NCBI GenBank assembly: GCA_027625915.1
Contig: JANTQA010000008.1
Location: forward strand, 8,292,501-8,356,500
DNA length: 64,000 nt
DNA from: Anaeramoeba flamelloides
Lineage: Eukaryota; Metamonada; Anaeramoebidae
Direction of reading: 5' to 3'
Part shown: positions 47,931 to 59,844 of the stretch, piece by piece
Layout of the letters: each line of letters starts with the position of its first letter
How positions within the stretch are numbered: position 1 is the first letter of the stretch
Notes under the pieces: model-generated
Databases searched by the model: none
Told to the model about the DNA's origin: nothing
What the model saw: the letters and a program-made list of their open reading frames with translations, nothing else
Made by a program: the position numbers and the translations under genes

Positions 47931-48653
47931 AGTTACTAAAAAATTCGTTTTTTTTTAAAAATTACATAACCAACGAATAAAGTTTTTTGACAAATTATTT
48001 CTCAAATCATGGAAATATATTGATACTATAATTAGACTTATCAAAAGCAAACTAAACTAATCAGTCTTTGTACTTTTATGTTGATGATTATTGAGTTAAT
48101 CTTTGAAATTCAAAAATTCTAAAAATAGTTACTTTTGAAAGTTCTAAATCTAAATTATTAAATACCAGAATACTGTATTTTGGGTTTTTATTTTTAGATT
48201 TGGAAAAGGAATTAAAAAAAAAATTTTCAAAATGAAATTTTTTAATTGTGATCATTAGTAAAAAATGAAATAATTTATTGTGCAATAAGATTTATAATAG
48301 ATTTTTTAGAGCTATTCGAGCCATGGTACACTAATACCATTTACACCCAATTACAACATACTTTGATTAAAGAGAAATCTATGCTGACGCTAATCCCTTA
48401 ACACTTGTTTCAGAAAGAATTTTTTGAGACTTTGGACATTTAGAATTATATCATATAATTTCAGGAAAAACAAGCATACAATTTGTTCTTTCTTGTACTC
48501 AAAAGAATGAAAGACTTTTTTCTTTCATTCTTTAAGCAAAACTTTGATTTAAAAAAAGTAGTCCTGTGAGAAAAAACAAAATAAATCAAGAAACAAAATC
48601 ATTTTTTCCTGTTTTTACACAATAACAAAAACAAAAATTTATTCCTTTTCCAA

Positions 48654-49241
48654 ATGTCCGAATACAAATTAGTTGTTGTTGGGGATTGTGGTGTTGGAAA
48701 ATCTGCATTATCAATTCAATTAATTCAATGTCATTTTATTGAGGAATACGATCCTAACCTTGAAGACTCCTACAGAAAAGGTGCTGTGATCGACCAAGAG
48801 ACATGCTTGTTAGATATTCTTGACACTGCGGGATCAGAGGAATACTCTTCAATGAGGGATTCGTACATGAGGGCTGGTGAAGGCTTTTTAATTGTTTATT
48901 CAATTACCAACAGAAAATCGTTTGAAAATGTCTCCAATTACCTTGAAGAACTGACGATCGCAAGGTTTACTACAGACATCCCAGTTATCATTGTTGGCAA
49001 TAAAAGTGATCTTAAAAACGAAAGACAAGTATGCCAAGGGGAAGGACAAGACTTGGCAATCAAACTTAATTGTTCATTCCTTGAGACCTCTGCAAAAGAA
49101 AGAATCAATGTTGAAGAAGCATTTTTTGGATTGGTCCGAGAAATACGCAAGTATCAAGAAAGAAAAAAAAACTTTTCAATGAACAAAAACAAAAAGTTAA
49201 AAAAAGGGAAAAAAAGCCGAGACAATTGCTTCCTGATGTAA
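48654..49241 (+). CDS. Ras-family small GTPase with altered switch residues
   Basis: 195-residue single-exon Ras protein, a membrane-bound GTP switch. It is collinear with human Ras: P-loop GDCGVGKS (10-17), switch [10 protein letters not shown] (32-40), switch [13 protein letters not shown] (57-67), NKSD (116-119) and ETSAK. The C terminus is a polybasic tail ([14 protein letters not shown]) with the CaaX box CFLM, which predicts farnesylation and plasma-membrane targeting. Positions that control GTP hydrolysis differ: Cys at the equivalent of Gly12, Ser at Gln61 and Asn at Thr35 (Leu at Ile36). From human Ras these would be expected to slow intrinsic and GAP-stimulated hydrolysis and change effector or magnesium contacts; the effect here is inferred. 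The reading frame is intact, with raised G+C against the flanks. The start ATG gives the canonical [10 protein letters not shown]. Confidence 0.96.
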   Translation: MSEYKLVVVGDCGVGKSALSIQLIQCHFIEEYDPNLEDSYRKGAVIDQETCLLDILDTAGSEEYSSMRDSYMRAGEGFLIVYSITNRKSFENVSNYLEELTIARFTTDIPVIIVGNKSDLKNERQVCQGEGQDLAIKLNCSFLETSAKERINVEEAFFGLVREIRKYQERKKNFSMNKNKKLKKGKKSRDNCFLM

Positions 49242-49849
49242 TTTATCTTCTGCTTGTACAATCAAATTATCATTATTAACATTAAAAATTGTTTTGTAAA
49301 ATTTTTTCTTTTGTGCTTTGTGCTTCTTCTTGATTGTTAGCTGTAAATTGTTTTTTGATTTTATTGCATTTTTTTCTCATCAGAACAACAAAATCCAGTT
49401 TTACAAATTTCTCTCTCAAATCGGTTGGCAAACTAAACGAAATTCCTCTTGCACACAACACAATAATTTTTCAACAGCCACATGAATCCTTTTTAATTTG
49501 ATTATTTGTCTCATTTTAACACTTTGTCATAATGCTAAATTTATCAAATAATCAATTTAGCAGAGGTTAAAAGTATGCCCAGAAATGTTGTACTCAGCTA
49601 GGAGCATTGTTTAACGAGATTATAAGCTAATTTAGCTCTGATCAAAGTGCATTTAATATTTGCTTTTCGATTTAAAGCCATCAAAAGCAGTAAAACAGCA
49701 AAAGAAAAGACCAATTTAAAAGAAAGTTCAATTTAACTCAAAAAAGCATTTCTCACAGTACCTTTTTGGAAAAATATTGATCATTGGTATAAAACTTTTG
49801 TTTAAAAATTTTTCTTTTAATATAAATTCAAAAACAACAATTTCTTAAA

Positions 49850-50195
49850 ATGGGTAGACTAAGCCATCATTTTAAAATTAATAAATTTCACAAATTATCT
49901 AAATTGATATTCATATGTTTATGATAAAAATAAATTAAAAACAAAATTCTGCAACTTATGTAAAAAACATTCTAATCTGGAAATAATAGAAGATATCGAT
50001 CATTTTCTTTGTGACTGTCAATTCTATGGAAAAAATCGAAAAATTTGGATTAACGGATTAATTCAAATAAACAAAAATAATAAGCAATTAAAGAATAATA
50101 TTCTTGATATTATTCGAAATAAAGGCTCATTGTTTATTTTATCATTGGTTAATGATAAAGAAAATTATGACTCTTTATTAAAATTTCTAAACTAA
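49850..50195 (+). mobile_element. LINE relic, copy 3 (C-terminal zinc-knuckle and stop)
   Basis: Plus-strand frame reads FCNLCKKHSNLEIIEDIDHF then LCDCQFYGKNRKIW, and ends TAA at 50193-50195. This matches CPLC..IIENIDHFLW of copy 1 and FCDTLIEDIPHLLW of copy 2. The part upstream (GRLSHHFKINKF) is broken by stops. It is 5'-truncated and directly followed by modular repeat locus C. Confidence 0.8.
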
Positions 50196-50227
50196 AATTT
50201 AGAAATTAGGGAAGTGCTGTAGAGTGC

Positions 50228-50736
50228 CTAGTTTTTTTTTAATTTCTAAAATTAAAAAAAACCTAACGGCGGTTTTCTTGAGGTTTTCTGTTTTATTTGT
50301 TAAGTGTTCTAGGTTTTTTTGAGATTTTCTATTTATTTGTGAAGTGTTGTAGGTTTTTTTGAGGTTTTCTATTTTATTTCGAAAATCTATTGATTTTCGT
50401 ATGGTTTTTTTGAGTTTTTTATTTATTTGTAAAATCAATAGATTTTTGTTAGGTTTTTTTAACTTTAGAAATAAACCGAAAATTGTAATAAATTTTCGGT
50501 TTATTTCTAAAGTAAAAAAAACCTGACGAAAATCTATAGATTTTACAAATAAATAAAAAACTCAAGAAAACCTAACGGCACTTTTCCAGAATTCAACAGA
50601 ATCGAGTAAAATATTTGATTTTTCTCCATTCTTTTAAATTCTGGAAAACCTAACGGCGTTTTTTTTTAATTTTTGAAATAAACTGAAAATTAAATAAAAT
50701 TTCTGTTTATTTCAAAAATTAAAAAAAAACCTAACG
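50228..50736. repeat. Modular repeat cluster, locus C
   Basis: Begins 30 bp after the LINE copy 3 stop codon. It contains an AAACCTAACGGC border, three T modules (50270-50380), a GAAAATCTATTGATTTTC unit, an H1 hairpin (50448-50525) with nearly perfect arms, an H2 hairpin (50584-50650, CCAGAATTCAACAGAAT) and another H1 hairpin (50655-50736). Confidence 0.82.
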
Positions 50737-50867
50737 TCTGTAAGAGGAAACTAGTTTCCTCCCTTCAATATAAAAAAAAAAAAACAACAATTTTATTTCA
50801 AAATTTAAAAAAAAAAAAAATTATTAATGAAACAGATCTTTTGAATGAAGAATAATAAAATAATTCA

Positions 50868-51087
50868 AATTGTCTGTCAAAACAGAAGAAATAGAAAAGG
50901 ATTTAATTGATCTCAAGAAGAAACTAAAGAATTAATTAAAAAGTCCAATATCACAAAAAAACCTAAAGTTCGAAAAGTGTTATTAAAAAACGATGGGAAG
51001 AATTCCTACAAAAAGAAAAGAATAATAACAATAATAATTCGATAATGAATGGCATTTCCAAAACACCTTTTCATGATTTGTATTTGT
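50868..51087 (+). pseudogene. Unrecognised degraded coding-like stretch
   Basis: Two overlapping plus-strand frames look protein-like (SQEETKELIKKSNITKKPKV; KKRWEEFLQKEKNNNNNN then GISKTPFHDLYL with a stop near 51087). The first resembles nothing specific. It may be a dead host gene or an unresolved spliced exon. Confidence 0.28.
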
Positions 51088-52397
51088 AAACAACAAAAGA
51101 TTTCACATACCTAAAACAAAGAAATGTATAGTAGTAAAAATGGAAAGGTTATAAAGTAGTATGCTTTTATTTATACATGTGATTTAAAATGGGTTTTAGT
51201 TATCAAAATATTCCAAAATTTCCAAAGTAGATCTTAATTGAATTTATGGGAACAAATAAAGTTTTAAATAAGACATTAAGAAAATTTTGAAATGATCTTC
51301 GTTTGGGAAAATACTAAGACATATTAAAAAAACAACAATAAAAAAAAATTATGTATTATTTCAAGATAGAAGAACCAAAATACTTGTTAATTTTGGATTT
51401 TGAGAGAGTTTTTCTAAATTAATAGCTTTAAGAGGTCACAATTGTAGTAAATTGCTTTATAAACAAGTAGAGTGGCTACTAGAGAAAAAAAATCGAGGCT
51501 TTGATGATAACATATATTATCATGATATTAACAATAAAATAGCGATAGTATTAAAAAAATCGCGATTAGTCCAACTTTATCACGAAAAATCATAAAATTG
51601 CAATATTCTGCATTTTTGCGATAAAATGAAAAATTATTTTTTTGAATTCACCTTACAAATAAAATCCTAGGATTTTTACAAAACAAATGACTTTTACAAC
51701 TTTTTTGCCCTTTAAAAATGTTTGAAAGGTTTGAAAGTGTTGTTAATTGTCTCCAAGTGTTTGAAAGTTTTGTAAGACAGAAAAATTTTTTTAACGGGAA
51801 TGAGTTTGGTTTGTAGTGGAAAAAAAATGTTTTCTTTTCATTTTTTTTTTTAACAAAATATAAAATCTCAAATGAATTTTATGATCATACTAATAATTAC
51901 CCATTTCAACAATACATTGAATATAAAATAGATGGGACTTTTTTAAAATGGAGTTGTTACCTTCATAAGTTATAAATAACGAAAAAGAATAAAGAATAAT
52001 TTTTCTTCTTATTGGTGATCGATTAAATCAAAAACTTCTAAACTCTAGTTGTGTTTTCTGTCCAATACAAAAATACTTAAAGAAGAAGAATAATCAGAAT
52101 AAGAAGAAGAAAAGAATTGTACAAAAAATCTTAATAATTTGTGATAATGTGGCTATGGTTGTTGTGAAAGCTTTTGAAAAGTTATCCAACCCCTTTCAGC
52201 TTTCAGAGAATAATGAAAATGTTATAACCCAATAACACATTCTTTTAAGAACAGGCAAAGGTTTGGTTATTTTAGAAGTTAATTATTCAAGACAATTTCT
52301 AAAGCCATGATTAACGAAGAAAATATTTATTTCTCTTTAGTTTTTATTGTTGTAGATCTAAAGGATCGATAGGTTTGCCAACCAAACAAAACGAAAA
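51088..52397. other. Intergenic, nothing recognised
   Basis: AT-rich sequence. 51530-51620 contains scattered GCGATT/ATCGC motifs resembling those flanking the palindrome at 53410-54080. Confidence 0.6.
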
Positions 52398-53163
52398 TAA
52401 ACACCATTTCTAAATTTTTAAAACATCAAAATTCAATTTTTGAAAAAAAAATCTAATTTAATCATTCTAGAAGAAATATCAAATTAGAACCACTCCCTAT
52501 TTGAAATGTTAACACTTGCTTATAAATTATATTAATCACAAAACATAAAATAAATAATTATCAATACTAATAAATCAAGGGTGTGTTAAAATTTTTGGAG
52601 ATGAGCAAAACAAAAAATGTATTGCTAAATTTGTAAAAATTCTATTAGGAATATTGATCGATCAATGGTTAGATACTATTGACTAATTTTATTTGAGTTC
52701 TACTATTTGGAACAACCCAACCTTAACATACTGATAAATTCAAATTTATTTTATTAACTTTTTAGTTCAATTTCCATTTTTGAAATCAATTAACCCAACA
52801 AATAAAACAACTCAAGAGAACGAATCCTTTAAAATTCAATCAAATTTTACAAAGTTTCTTCACATTTAAATGTATATCATACATTAATCAAAACTTGTAT
52901 AAAAAAACTTATAAAAGGGAAAATAAATTAAAATTTTTCAGATATTTCTTTGAATTTATCAGTAATATCAATTGTTTTCAAAAAAATTCTGGATCCCTCA
53001 AAACAAGTTACATAATTCAAAAAATGAAATGAAAACAAAAAACTAAAAGATGAAAAAATGATTTTGATATTTTAGAAAAATCAAAATTATTTCCAATTTG
53101 AAGGAAATTGTATTATTGTGATTTTTAGTAATCTTTTAGCTGTGTGGAAAATTTTGAATTTTT
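52398..53163 (+). mobile_element. TIR element family F3, copy 4 (about 766 bp, with insertion)
   Basis: Direct repeat of copy 3, but with about 230 extra bases in the 52735-53020 interval, between the GATCGATCAATGG block and the GAAATGAAAACAAAAA block. Ends approximate. Confidence 0.75.
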
Positions 53164-53409
53164 GTTTACAATGAAACTCTTTGATCTTATCCTTGATTGA
53201 ATCAAGTATCTTTTCTGTTGTTTTTTCAAAGAATAACTTTTAGTCACTAATCTATTTTTTGATCATAAAAAATTTTCATTATAAAAATATTTCTCAATTA
53301 GCCAAAAACCCATCAATTATTATATCACAATTACTTTTTAATCACGATGTTTTGGCATTTATTGCGATTTTTGAATAATTATAGAGATTTTATAGGTAAA
53401 TTTCTAAAA

Positions 53410-54080
53410 ATGCGATTATTTGCGAGAAAAACAAAATTTTTTTATTTTGTGTCTTATTTGATTTCTAAACTTACAAAATGTTGACATATGTACTGATAGT
53501 TTGTTGTGTATATCAAAAAAAAATTTTTTTGTTCAATAGAATAAAAAATATGAATTGGTCAAAAACAACAATTTTTACCCAAATATACAAATTTTGAAAT
53601 TTTCAAAATTTGCGAATATTTGCGATTTATTTAACATTTTATTTAACATTTTATAGAGATGGGTTAGGTAGGATTAGTATATTTTAGTTGAGTGACCTAC
53701 CCCACCACATTCACTCCTAACTTACTCAATATATCCTCCTAACCCTATCTAAATCAACCTACCTACCATACACAAGTCTAACACTCTCTAACGTACCCTA
53801 CCTACTCTACCATACCTACCCATATAAAATGTTAAATAAAATGTTAAATAAAATGTTAAATAAATCGCAAATATTCGCAAATTTTGAAAATTTCAAAATT
53901 TGTATATTTGGGTAAAAATTGTTGTTTTTGACCAATTCATATTTTTTATTCTATTGAACAAAAAAATTTTTTTTTGATATACACAACAAACTATCAGTAC
54001 ATATGTCAACATTTTGTAAGTTTAGAAATCAAATAAGACACAAAATAAAAAAATTTTGTTTTTCTCGCAAATAATCGCAT
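53410..54080. repeat. Near-perfect palindrome: arms of about 245 bp, C-rich spacer
   Basis: The left arm (53410-53655) and right arm (53824-54080) are inverse complements that I find identical base for base except that the right arm has one extra 11-bp unit of TTAAATAAAAT. The spacer of about 165 bp has a very different composition: the plus strand is C-rich and G-poor with many CCTACC/CCTAACC-like motifs. The arms hold no long ORF. Arms this similar imply a recent origin or ongoing homogenisation. Confidence 0.9.
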
Positions 54081-54944
54081 CGCAAATAATCGCAATTTTG
54101 GACTGTTCCCATTTTATAGAATATCACGATTTGTCATTTTATCACAATAATATTGAAAATTGCGATTTTCTAAAATATTGTGATTTGATAGATATTATTT
54201 CGATTTTTGTAGCTCTATCGTGAATTAAGTACAGACGTTCCAAACCTACCGTGAAATTTGACAGACATAGAAATCGACTTTTGGTTTCAGTTAAATACAA
54301 AAAAAATCTCCGGTTAGACGCTATCATATACCTTTTATGGTTTGATATGGGGGTTTTAAAAAAATATCTTATTTGAAAGACAAACAAAAAAAATCTTGTT
54401 GTTTTTGAAAACAATCAAAAATTTCAAAACGAAGCTTCCAAAGATCGAAGATCAAATTTGATGATTTCTTTAAAATTGTCTTACATTTTGATTTTAAGGT
54501 CTTTAGAAATTAAGGATCCACCAAAAACCTGAAAATTTTTCCAAATTATTGATCATTCAGAAGCATTGTAAACTCTGTTTCAGTCAAAGGAGCCCAACAA
54601 TTTTTCAAATATCAATTATTTTATATAATTGAACTTTGAGAACAAATAAGAAATAAATATAAAAATACACATCAAAGAATTGCTGATATATGTCTTTAAG
54701 AAAACTAATTACTCAAGGGATTTTCTTAAAAATTAAAAAACTCAAATTATTAGTATCCATTGAGAAAAAACAAGGATGTTCGTTTTGAACTTCTACTGGT
54801 TTTGAATAATAAATAGGAAACAATTTTACAATTCATTTTCCTTACTTTTCTTCTAGAAATAAAGTCCCCAAACGGAGTGTGTTGGTATTTGTGGTCTCTA
54901 TTTGAAAAAGGAAATGAAAATGAAGTAAAAAATTTTCATATTTA

Positions 54945-55420
54945 CAGTGATCAAAATAATGTGTGTACAACGACTATAATCCGTGTTTCAAAATATTATC
55001 CGAGCTTTTTTTTCTTCTTGTACCAAGGCAACACCCAATCTACTATCAAATAGTATACCTAAGTTCAAAACAATTTTGAAAGTAAAGGAGGGTTATTTTG
55101 AGTAAAATTTAAATTATTCATGCAAATAATTGAAAATTTTCCATAATATTCTCAATTTTTTTGAATTTTTTTGTTTTTTGTTTATAAAAAATTTTCATCA
55201 AAAATTACTCGTTTTTTAGAGATACATTTAACAATTTGATCCTTCATTTTTAGAATTTCTTTTTAAATAATAGAACTTCAAGGAACCAATACCATATTTA
55301 TTTAGGGCTTATTATCAGTTTCTTTGATAGGTTCATGTATAGGTCTTCTATAACAAAAAAACACGCTTTTTATTTTAAAACACTCATTAAATTTTTTTTC
55401 ACGCTTTATTTTGACTACAA
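54945..55420 (-). mobile_element. TIR element family F2, copy 2 (476 bp, inverted)
   Basis: Inverse complement of 42997-43472 over its whole length, with substitutions. TA lies outside both ends (54943-54944, 55421-55422). Begins CAGTGATCAAAATAAT, ends TTTTGACTACAA. Identical length to copy 1 despite divergence. Confidence 0.85.
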
Positions 55421-55422
55421 TA

Positions 55423-58183
55423 TTAAACAAATATTTGGATCAAAGATCGAATAAAATTTCAATAGAAATCAATATGATTTCTCAACTATCATTTCCATGG
55501 TTTCAATAACCCTAAAATAACACATTTTTACCAATCGACTATTGATCTTGCAATAAAAAAAATTTTTGCAACTGAATTAGGTTTTTAAAAAAAAATTGAA
55601 AAAAAAAAAAAAATGTGAAAAAATGATTTCAATTTTGAAAATTTCCAAAATAAAATTTTTCTTCTAATATCTATGCAAACTCTTTAAACACACGTATTTC
55701 ACCAATTACAACTAGGCCCCTTTGACTGAAAAATAGTTTCGTTAAAAATTCAAATTTTAATATTTTCTCTATGTAAAATTTTTGTTCTATTATAAAATTT
55801 CACGGTTTGTAATAGGCTATCACATAACCATAAAATCCTGTCATAGAAAGTAAGTTATGTGATATAAAAATGAAATTTCTGTTTATCATGGATTTCATGG
55901 TAGGGTTTGGAAAGGCTTTATGATATCATCAAAACCCCTATTAAATAAAAAAGACTTTTTACTTTTATTTTCTATATGTTTTTAATAATTATATTTAATT
56001 ATTTTGATCTTGACCAATAACCCACCTTATTCTATAAAGTTTTTCCAATAATTTCATATTATATTAAACCATGACAAAATACCAACGAACTTGTACTTAC
56101 TACGTTTTCTCTGTGATTTCTAGGGTTATTTTCAATCAATACACTCTACAAAATACTTAAAAATTCAAATAAATGTTTGAAAATTGTTATTTACTTTTTC
56201 ATTTATGGAAATTTTTTTGCCATAGCTCTGAAGAAAAGCTTTTTATTGTCTAAATATTATGAAACTTTGTCGAATTAGTTGATCTTAAAAATATTATTTA
56301 TCAAGGGTTGTTTTTAAAAGTTAAGATTAATGGATTTACAAAATGAAAAATGAAGTAAAAATTTTATCAAACTTTTTTGAATTTAATAATAAATAGGTCA
56401 TTTTTTTGCTACTAAGCACATATAAGGAAGGTTATTTTCTTGAATAGAGTAGAATACCCCCGTTTCAGATAATTTCAATGTTTTTTAATAATTCTTTATA
56501 ATTTAGCACAATTTTAAGGAAGCAGCTCCATCAGGTCAGACTGTAAGATTCCAGTGTTATATTATTTACTATGAAAAATTATAATAGCAAATAATACTGA
56601 TTTTTTTTTAATTAGGGAACAGTACTGAAAAAATATTAAATGATATTCGAAAATAAAATGTTTGATTCAATTCACTATGGTGAAGTTTGAAGCCAAATTC
56701 ACACTAAAATAGCTTGGTTTAAAATCGGTTTTGTTTTTATTTGTTATTTTTCCTATCAGAATTAATATAAAGAAAATAAAAGAAAAAGAAAAAAAAAAAG
56801 AAAAAAAAGCAAATTTTCCAAAAAAAATAAAAGGTATACTAAAATTACTACAATCTGCTAGGTAAAATATATATTCAAATTCTTTATTTTCAGTTAATTG
56901 GGTAACAGTAGGTTTGATGGTTTTCCTTTAGGACGTGGATGATTTTTAATTTGGTCATGTAAATGATTTAATATTTTTATACTGTAATATTTTAATTATT
57001 TATCTTCTGTATTTTTGATATAGTAAATGTTCTTTGATTACTCCCTTCTCTCAATTGTTAAATGATGGTTATCCTTTTCATATTTGGGGGATTAAAAAAC
57101 AAAGAATAAAATAAATAAGAAAAATTCTTTATTTTGAATGAAGAAGTGATGATTTGAGTGAAATGAAATTACAATCTATTGTTTATTTGATTTTTTTTTT
57201 TTTTTTTTTTTGATGTTTAATTAATTATCTAATAAAAAAAGGGAGCAAAAAAAGTAGAATATATAAAAATGATTATTTTTCCAAATATAATTAATTATTT
57301 TCCTTGTATTCCCAAGTGATTATTCTATAAAATATATTGAGTGTTGAATCTCAAAATAATCTTCGATTATGATATTGGTATAGTATTTTTCAAATAAATG
57401 TAAATTTGTTTTTCAAATTTTTTATAAATAAGGAAAAATAAATATTTTTAAGATGTTTAGATATGTTAACAATAAAAAAATTTTTTTTTTCAATTTTTTA
57501 AATTAATTGTATTGGTGTTTTATAGAACTGAGAGGTTTCGAAATATAATATTTGAATAAAAAAAATCAAGTTATTTTTTCTATTGTTTTAATAATTATTG
57601 AGATTTTATTGGGAAAATAAAATTATAAATTGAAAATTTGCTTATTCGATCTTCATTTCATTCATAAACTTTTGTTAAACTTTTGTCAAGTATTGATTTA
57701 TTAGATCAAATATATTTCAATGAGTTTTATTGGCTGATATTTTGTTTGAAATATTAATGATTAAAAATAATAACATAATCATAAATTTTATATCGAAATC
57801 AATACTTTCCAACATGAAACGAAAAATAGGGTTTTCCCATTTTGAAGAATTAGCTTAATTTGTGAAAAAGATAATAGATTACTTTTTTATGTTTTATTTT
57901 GTGGGAATGTGAATTTTATATTTTTAAAAAAATAGTTTAAAATTGAAATATTATTTCGTTAAATATTATTTACTCATATTTTTCATGTACCAAAGAAAGT
58001 GAACGAATTAATCTTTATTCGAGATCTTGAATATATTTTGTTTAATGTGGGTAATGTAGTACTCCATGGAAAATTTTCTGTATTTCAATGGTATAAAAAG
58101 TATTATTTAAAAAAGGTTTTTTTATTCGTAAAGAATGGTCTTATTTTCTTTCGTATTAATCATTTATGACGTTTTTTACATCT
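55423..58183. other. Intergenic upstream of tRNA-Asn
   Basis: AT-rich; poly-T run at 57191-57211. Holds one possible small spliced coding end (56894-57095, minus). Nothing else recognised. Confidence 0.6.
56894..57095 (-). other. Possible terminal exons of an unrecognised minus-strand gene
   Basis: Minus-strand frame DNHHLTIERR at 57042 and above, then GTAATC, a 60-bp intron (56982-57041) ending TTACAG, then an in-phase exon reading IKILNHLHDQIKNHPRPKG and KPSNLLLPN with TAA at 56894-56896. Splice sites and phase agree and the composition is protein-like, but no upstream exon or domain was found. Confidence 0.3.
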
Positions 58184-58256
58184 TCTTCCGTGGCGCAGTC
58201 GGCAGCGCGACAGACTGTTAATCTGGAGGTCGGTGGTTCGAACCCACCCGGGAGAG
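58184..58256 (+). tRNA. tRNA-Asn (anticodon GTT)
   Basis: Full cloverleaf, no intron: a 7-bp acceptor stem (TCTTCCG with CGGGAGA, one T-G pair), D-stem GCGC/GCGC, anticodon loop CTGTTAA with GTT at 58217-58219, and T-arm GGTGG-TTCGAAC-CCACC. The discriminator is G, as in eukaryotic tRNA-Asn. The internal B box is GGTTCGAACCC. The first anticodon-stem pair (positions 27-43) is an A-G mismatch. Confidence 0.96.
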
Positions 58257-58260
58257 TTTT
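58257..58260 (+). terminator. RNA polymerase III T-run terminator
   Basis: TTTT directly after the tRNA discriminator base, the usual polymerase III stop. Confidence 0.75.
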
Positions 58261-58728
58261 GTTTTTTATATTCTACTCTTTTTTTTTCTTCTCAAGTATT
58301 GAATTGAGTTTTTTTTAATCAGAAAAGCAATAAAATCGACTCTAAAAACCAAAAAGGAACAATTTGTTCTCACATTCAAAAATATATATATTTTTTTTTC
58401 CTCAGAACTTTTCTTGAAATCAATTATTAATTTAATAATTGTTTTTTTCAACATGTCATTACAAAAAAAGTTCTCTTTGAAAAAAGAATATGGATCAAAT
58501 AAAGAAAATTTTATTCGTTCGTCACAAAAAGGTGATAAATTTCAAATCTAACTTGAAAGCAAATAATCAACAAATAAACTAAAATTCAAAATAAATGGCC
58601 CACCTTATATTTCAATTTTGAATTGCTTTTGTATCGTTTTGAAGTTTTTCCTCTCACAATGAAAAGTTTGCAAAATAATCATTTTTTCTCTTTTTTATTT
58701 TTTCAAAAGTGTTTTGTTAAAATGGAAA

Positions 58729-58851
58729 ATGAAAATGAAAAATTTGAAAGAAGTAACAGATGAATTAATGGAAAAATTGGTTTCAAATATGACAAAGAGA
58801 TTAGATTTAGTTATTCAAAGGGAAGGAGAATCGATAAATGGGTTTTATTAA
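58729..58851 (+). other. Short coding-like ORF (40 codons)
   Basis: ATG at 58729, TAA at 58849-58851. Residues include NLKEVTDELMEKLVSNMTKR and LDLVIQREGESING: balanced and helical, unlike random AT-rich frames. It could be a first exon (a GTTTTA donor-like site follows GAATCGATAAATGG) or a small protein. No homologue recognised. Confidence 0.3.
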
Positions 58852-59844
58852 TTTTTAAAAAAATTTTTTTTCATGTAATGCTTCATTCAAAATAAATGTA
58901 CCAATTTTTTTTAAAATTTTTTTTTAACTTTTTTTATTTTATTTTTTGAAGAAAAACAAATACCCCTGGAGTAGTGAACCAAATACTAAAATAAAAAGTT
59001 TGATATTATAATAGATAACTACAAGTATTAAAAATATTTTTCTTTAAATTTTGATTTTTGATGGGCCAATGATTTTGAATGATAGTTTATATCTTAAACA
59101 AATGACAAACAATTTGTTACCTTAATAAAAGTTTTAAAGATTTTTGAACAGATAATATATCTCAAAAAACCAACTAATAGCTCATAAGAAATAAAGTGGA
59201 AAAGCTGAATAAACACTACGACCATTTCAGAAAAAAATTCCAAAACAATTTTTACTTGGTTACATTAGCTTTACTGAAAAAATAAAAAGTAAGATCAACT
59301 AATAAAAGAATAAAATAAGGACTGAATTCAAAATCTGGGGTATTCAACACAACAACAGTTTTTATAAATACTACTTTTGAAATTGGGTTGTTTTTTGATC
59401 AATCCATTATCAAAAATTTGTTGAAAAAATGAATATTTTTTAATCTCCAAAACTACTCTTTTGGATTTCGATAATTAAACTAAATATATTGTGTTTGTTG
59501 GGTTGATTGAAAATAATCTAATGGATTTGTTCTTTGAAGCAAATTTATTTCTTCTTTGAATTGATTTTACTTTTACTTTTCAGTTTCTCTACCAGATTTA
59601 AAAACTCTGTATAACTATTTTCCTTAATGGTTGGTATACTTTAATAGTAACAAAATGTTGATTTTCCTTTCGAAAAAGATAAACAAAACATCAATTTACA
59701 AATAAATAACCAGAGCTTTCATTTCTAAAAAGAAAATTGGATCAAATAATCCTCTTTACATAATTAATAAATAATAATGTAGGGAGTGAACGTATAAAAC
59801 TGATTATTTGAAACATTAAACAGAATTGGGTTCTGTTTACACGA
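58852..59844. other. Intergenic, nothing recognised
   Basis: AT-rich spacer upstream of the phosphatase gene. Confidence 0.6.

Larger units (their letters stand above)
39672..48653. other. Long gene-poor region with TIR elements
   Basis: No gene recognised across 9 kb. It contains two F1 copies, two F3 copies, one F2 copy, two hairpins, an AT microsatellite at 46358-46376, and otherwise plain AT-rich sequence (notably 45440-47500). A 60-codon frame at 47539-47721 has a slightly more protein-like composition but no recognisable domain. Confidence 0.65.

Noticed and set aside
53656-53822. C-rich palindrome spacer as a telomere repeat array
   Set aside because: CCTACC/CCTAACC-like motifs occur, but there is no regular tandem unit; kept only as a compositional oddity.
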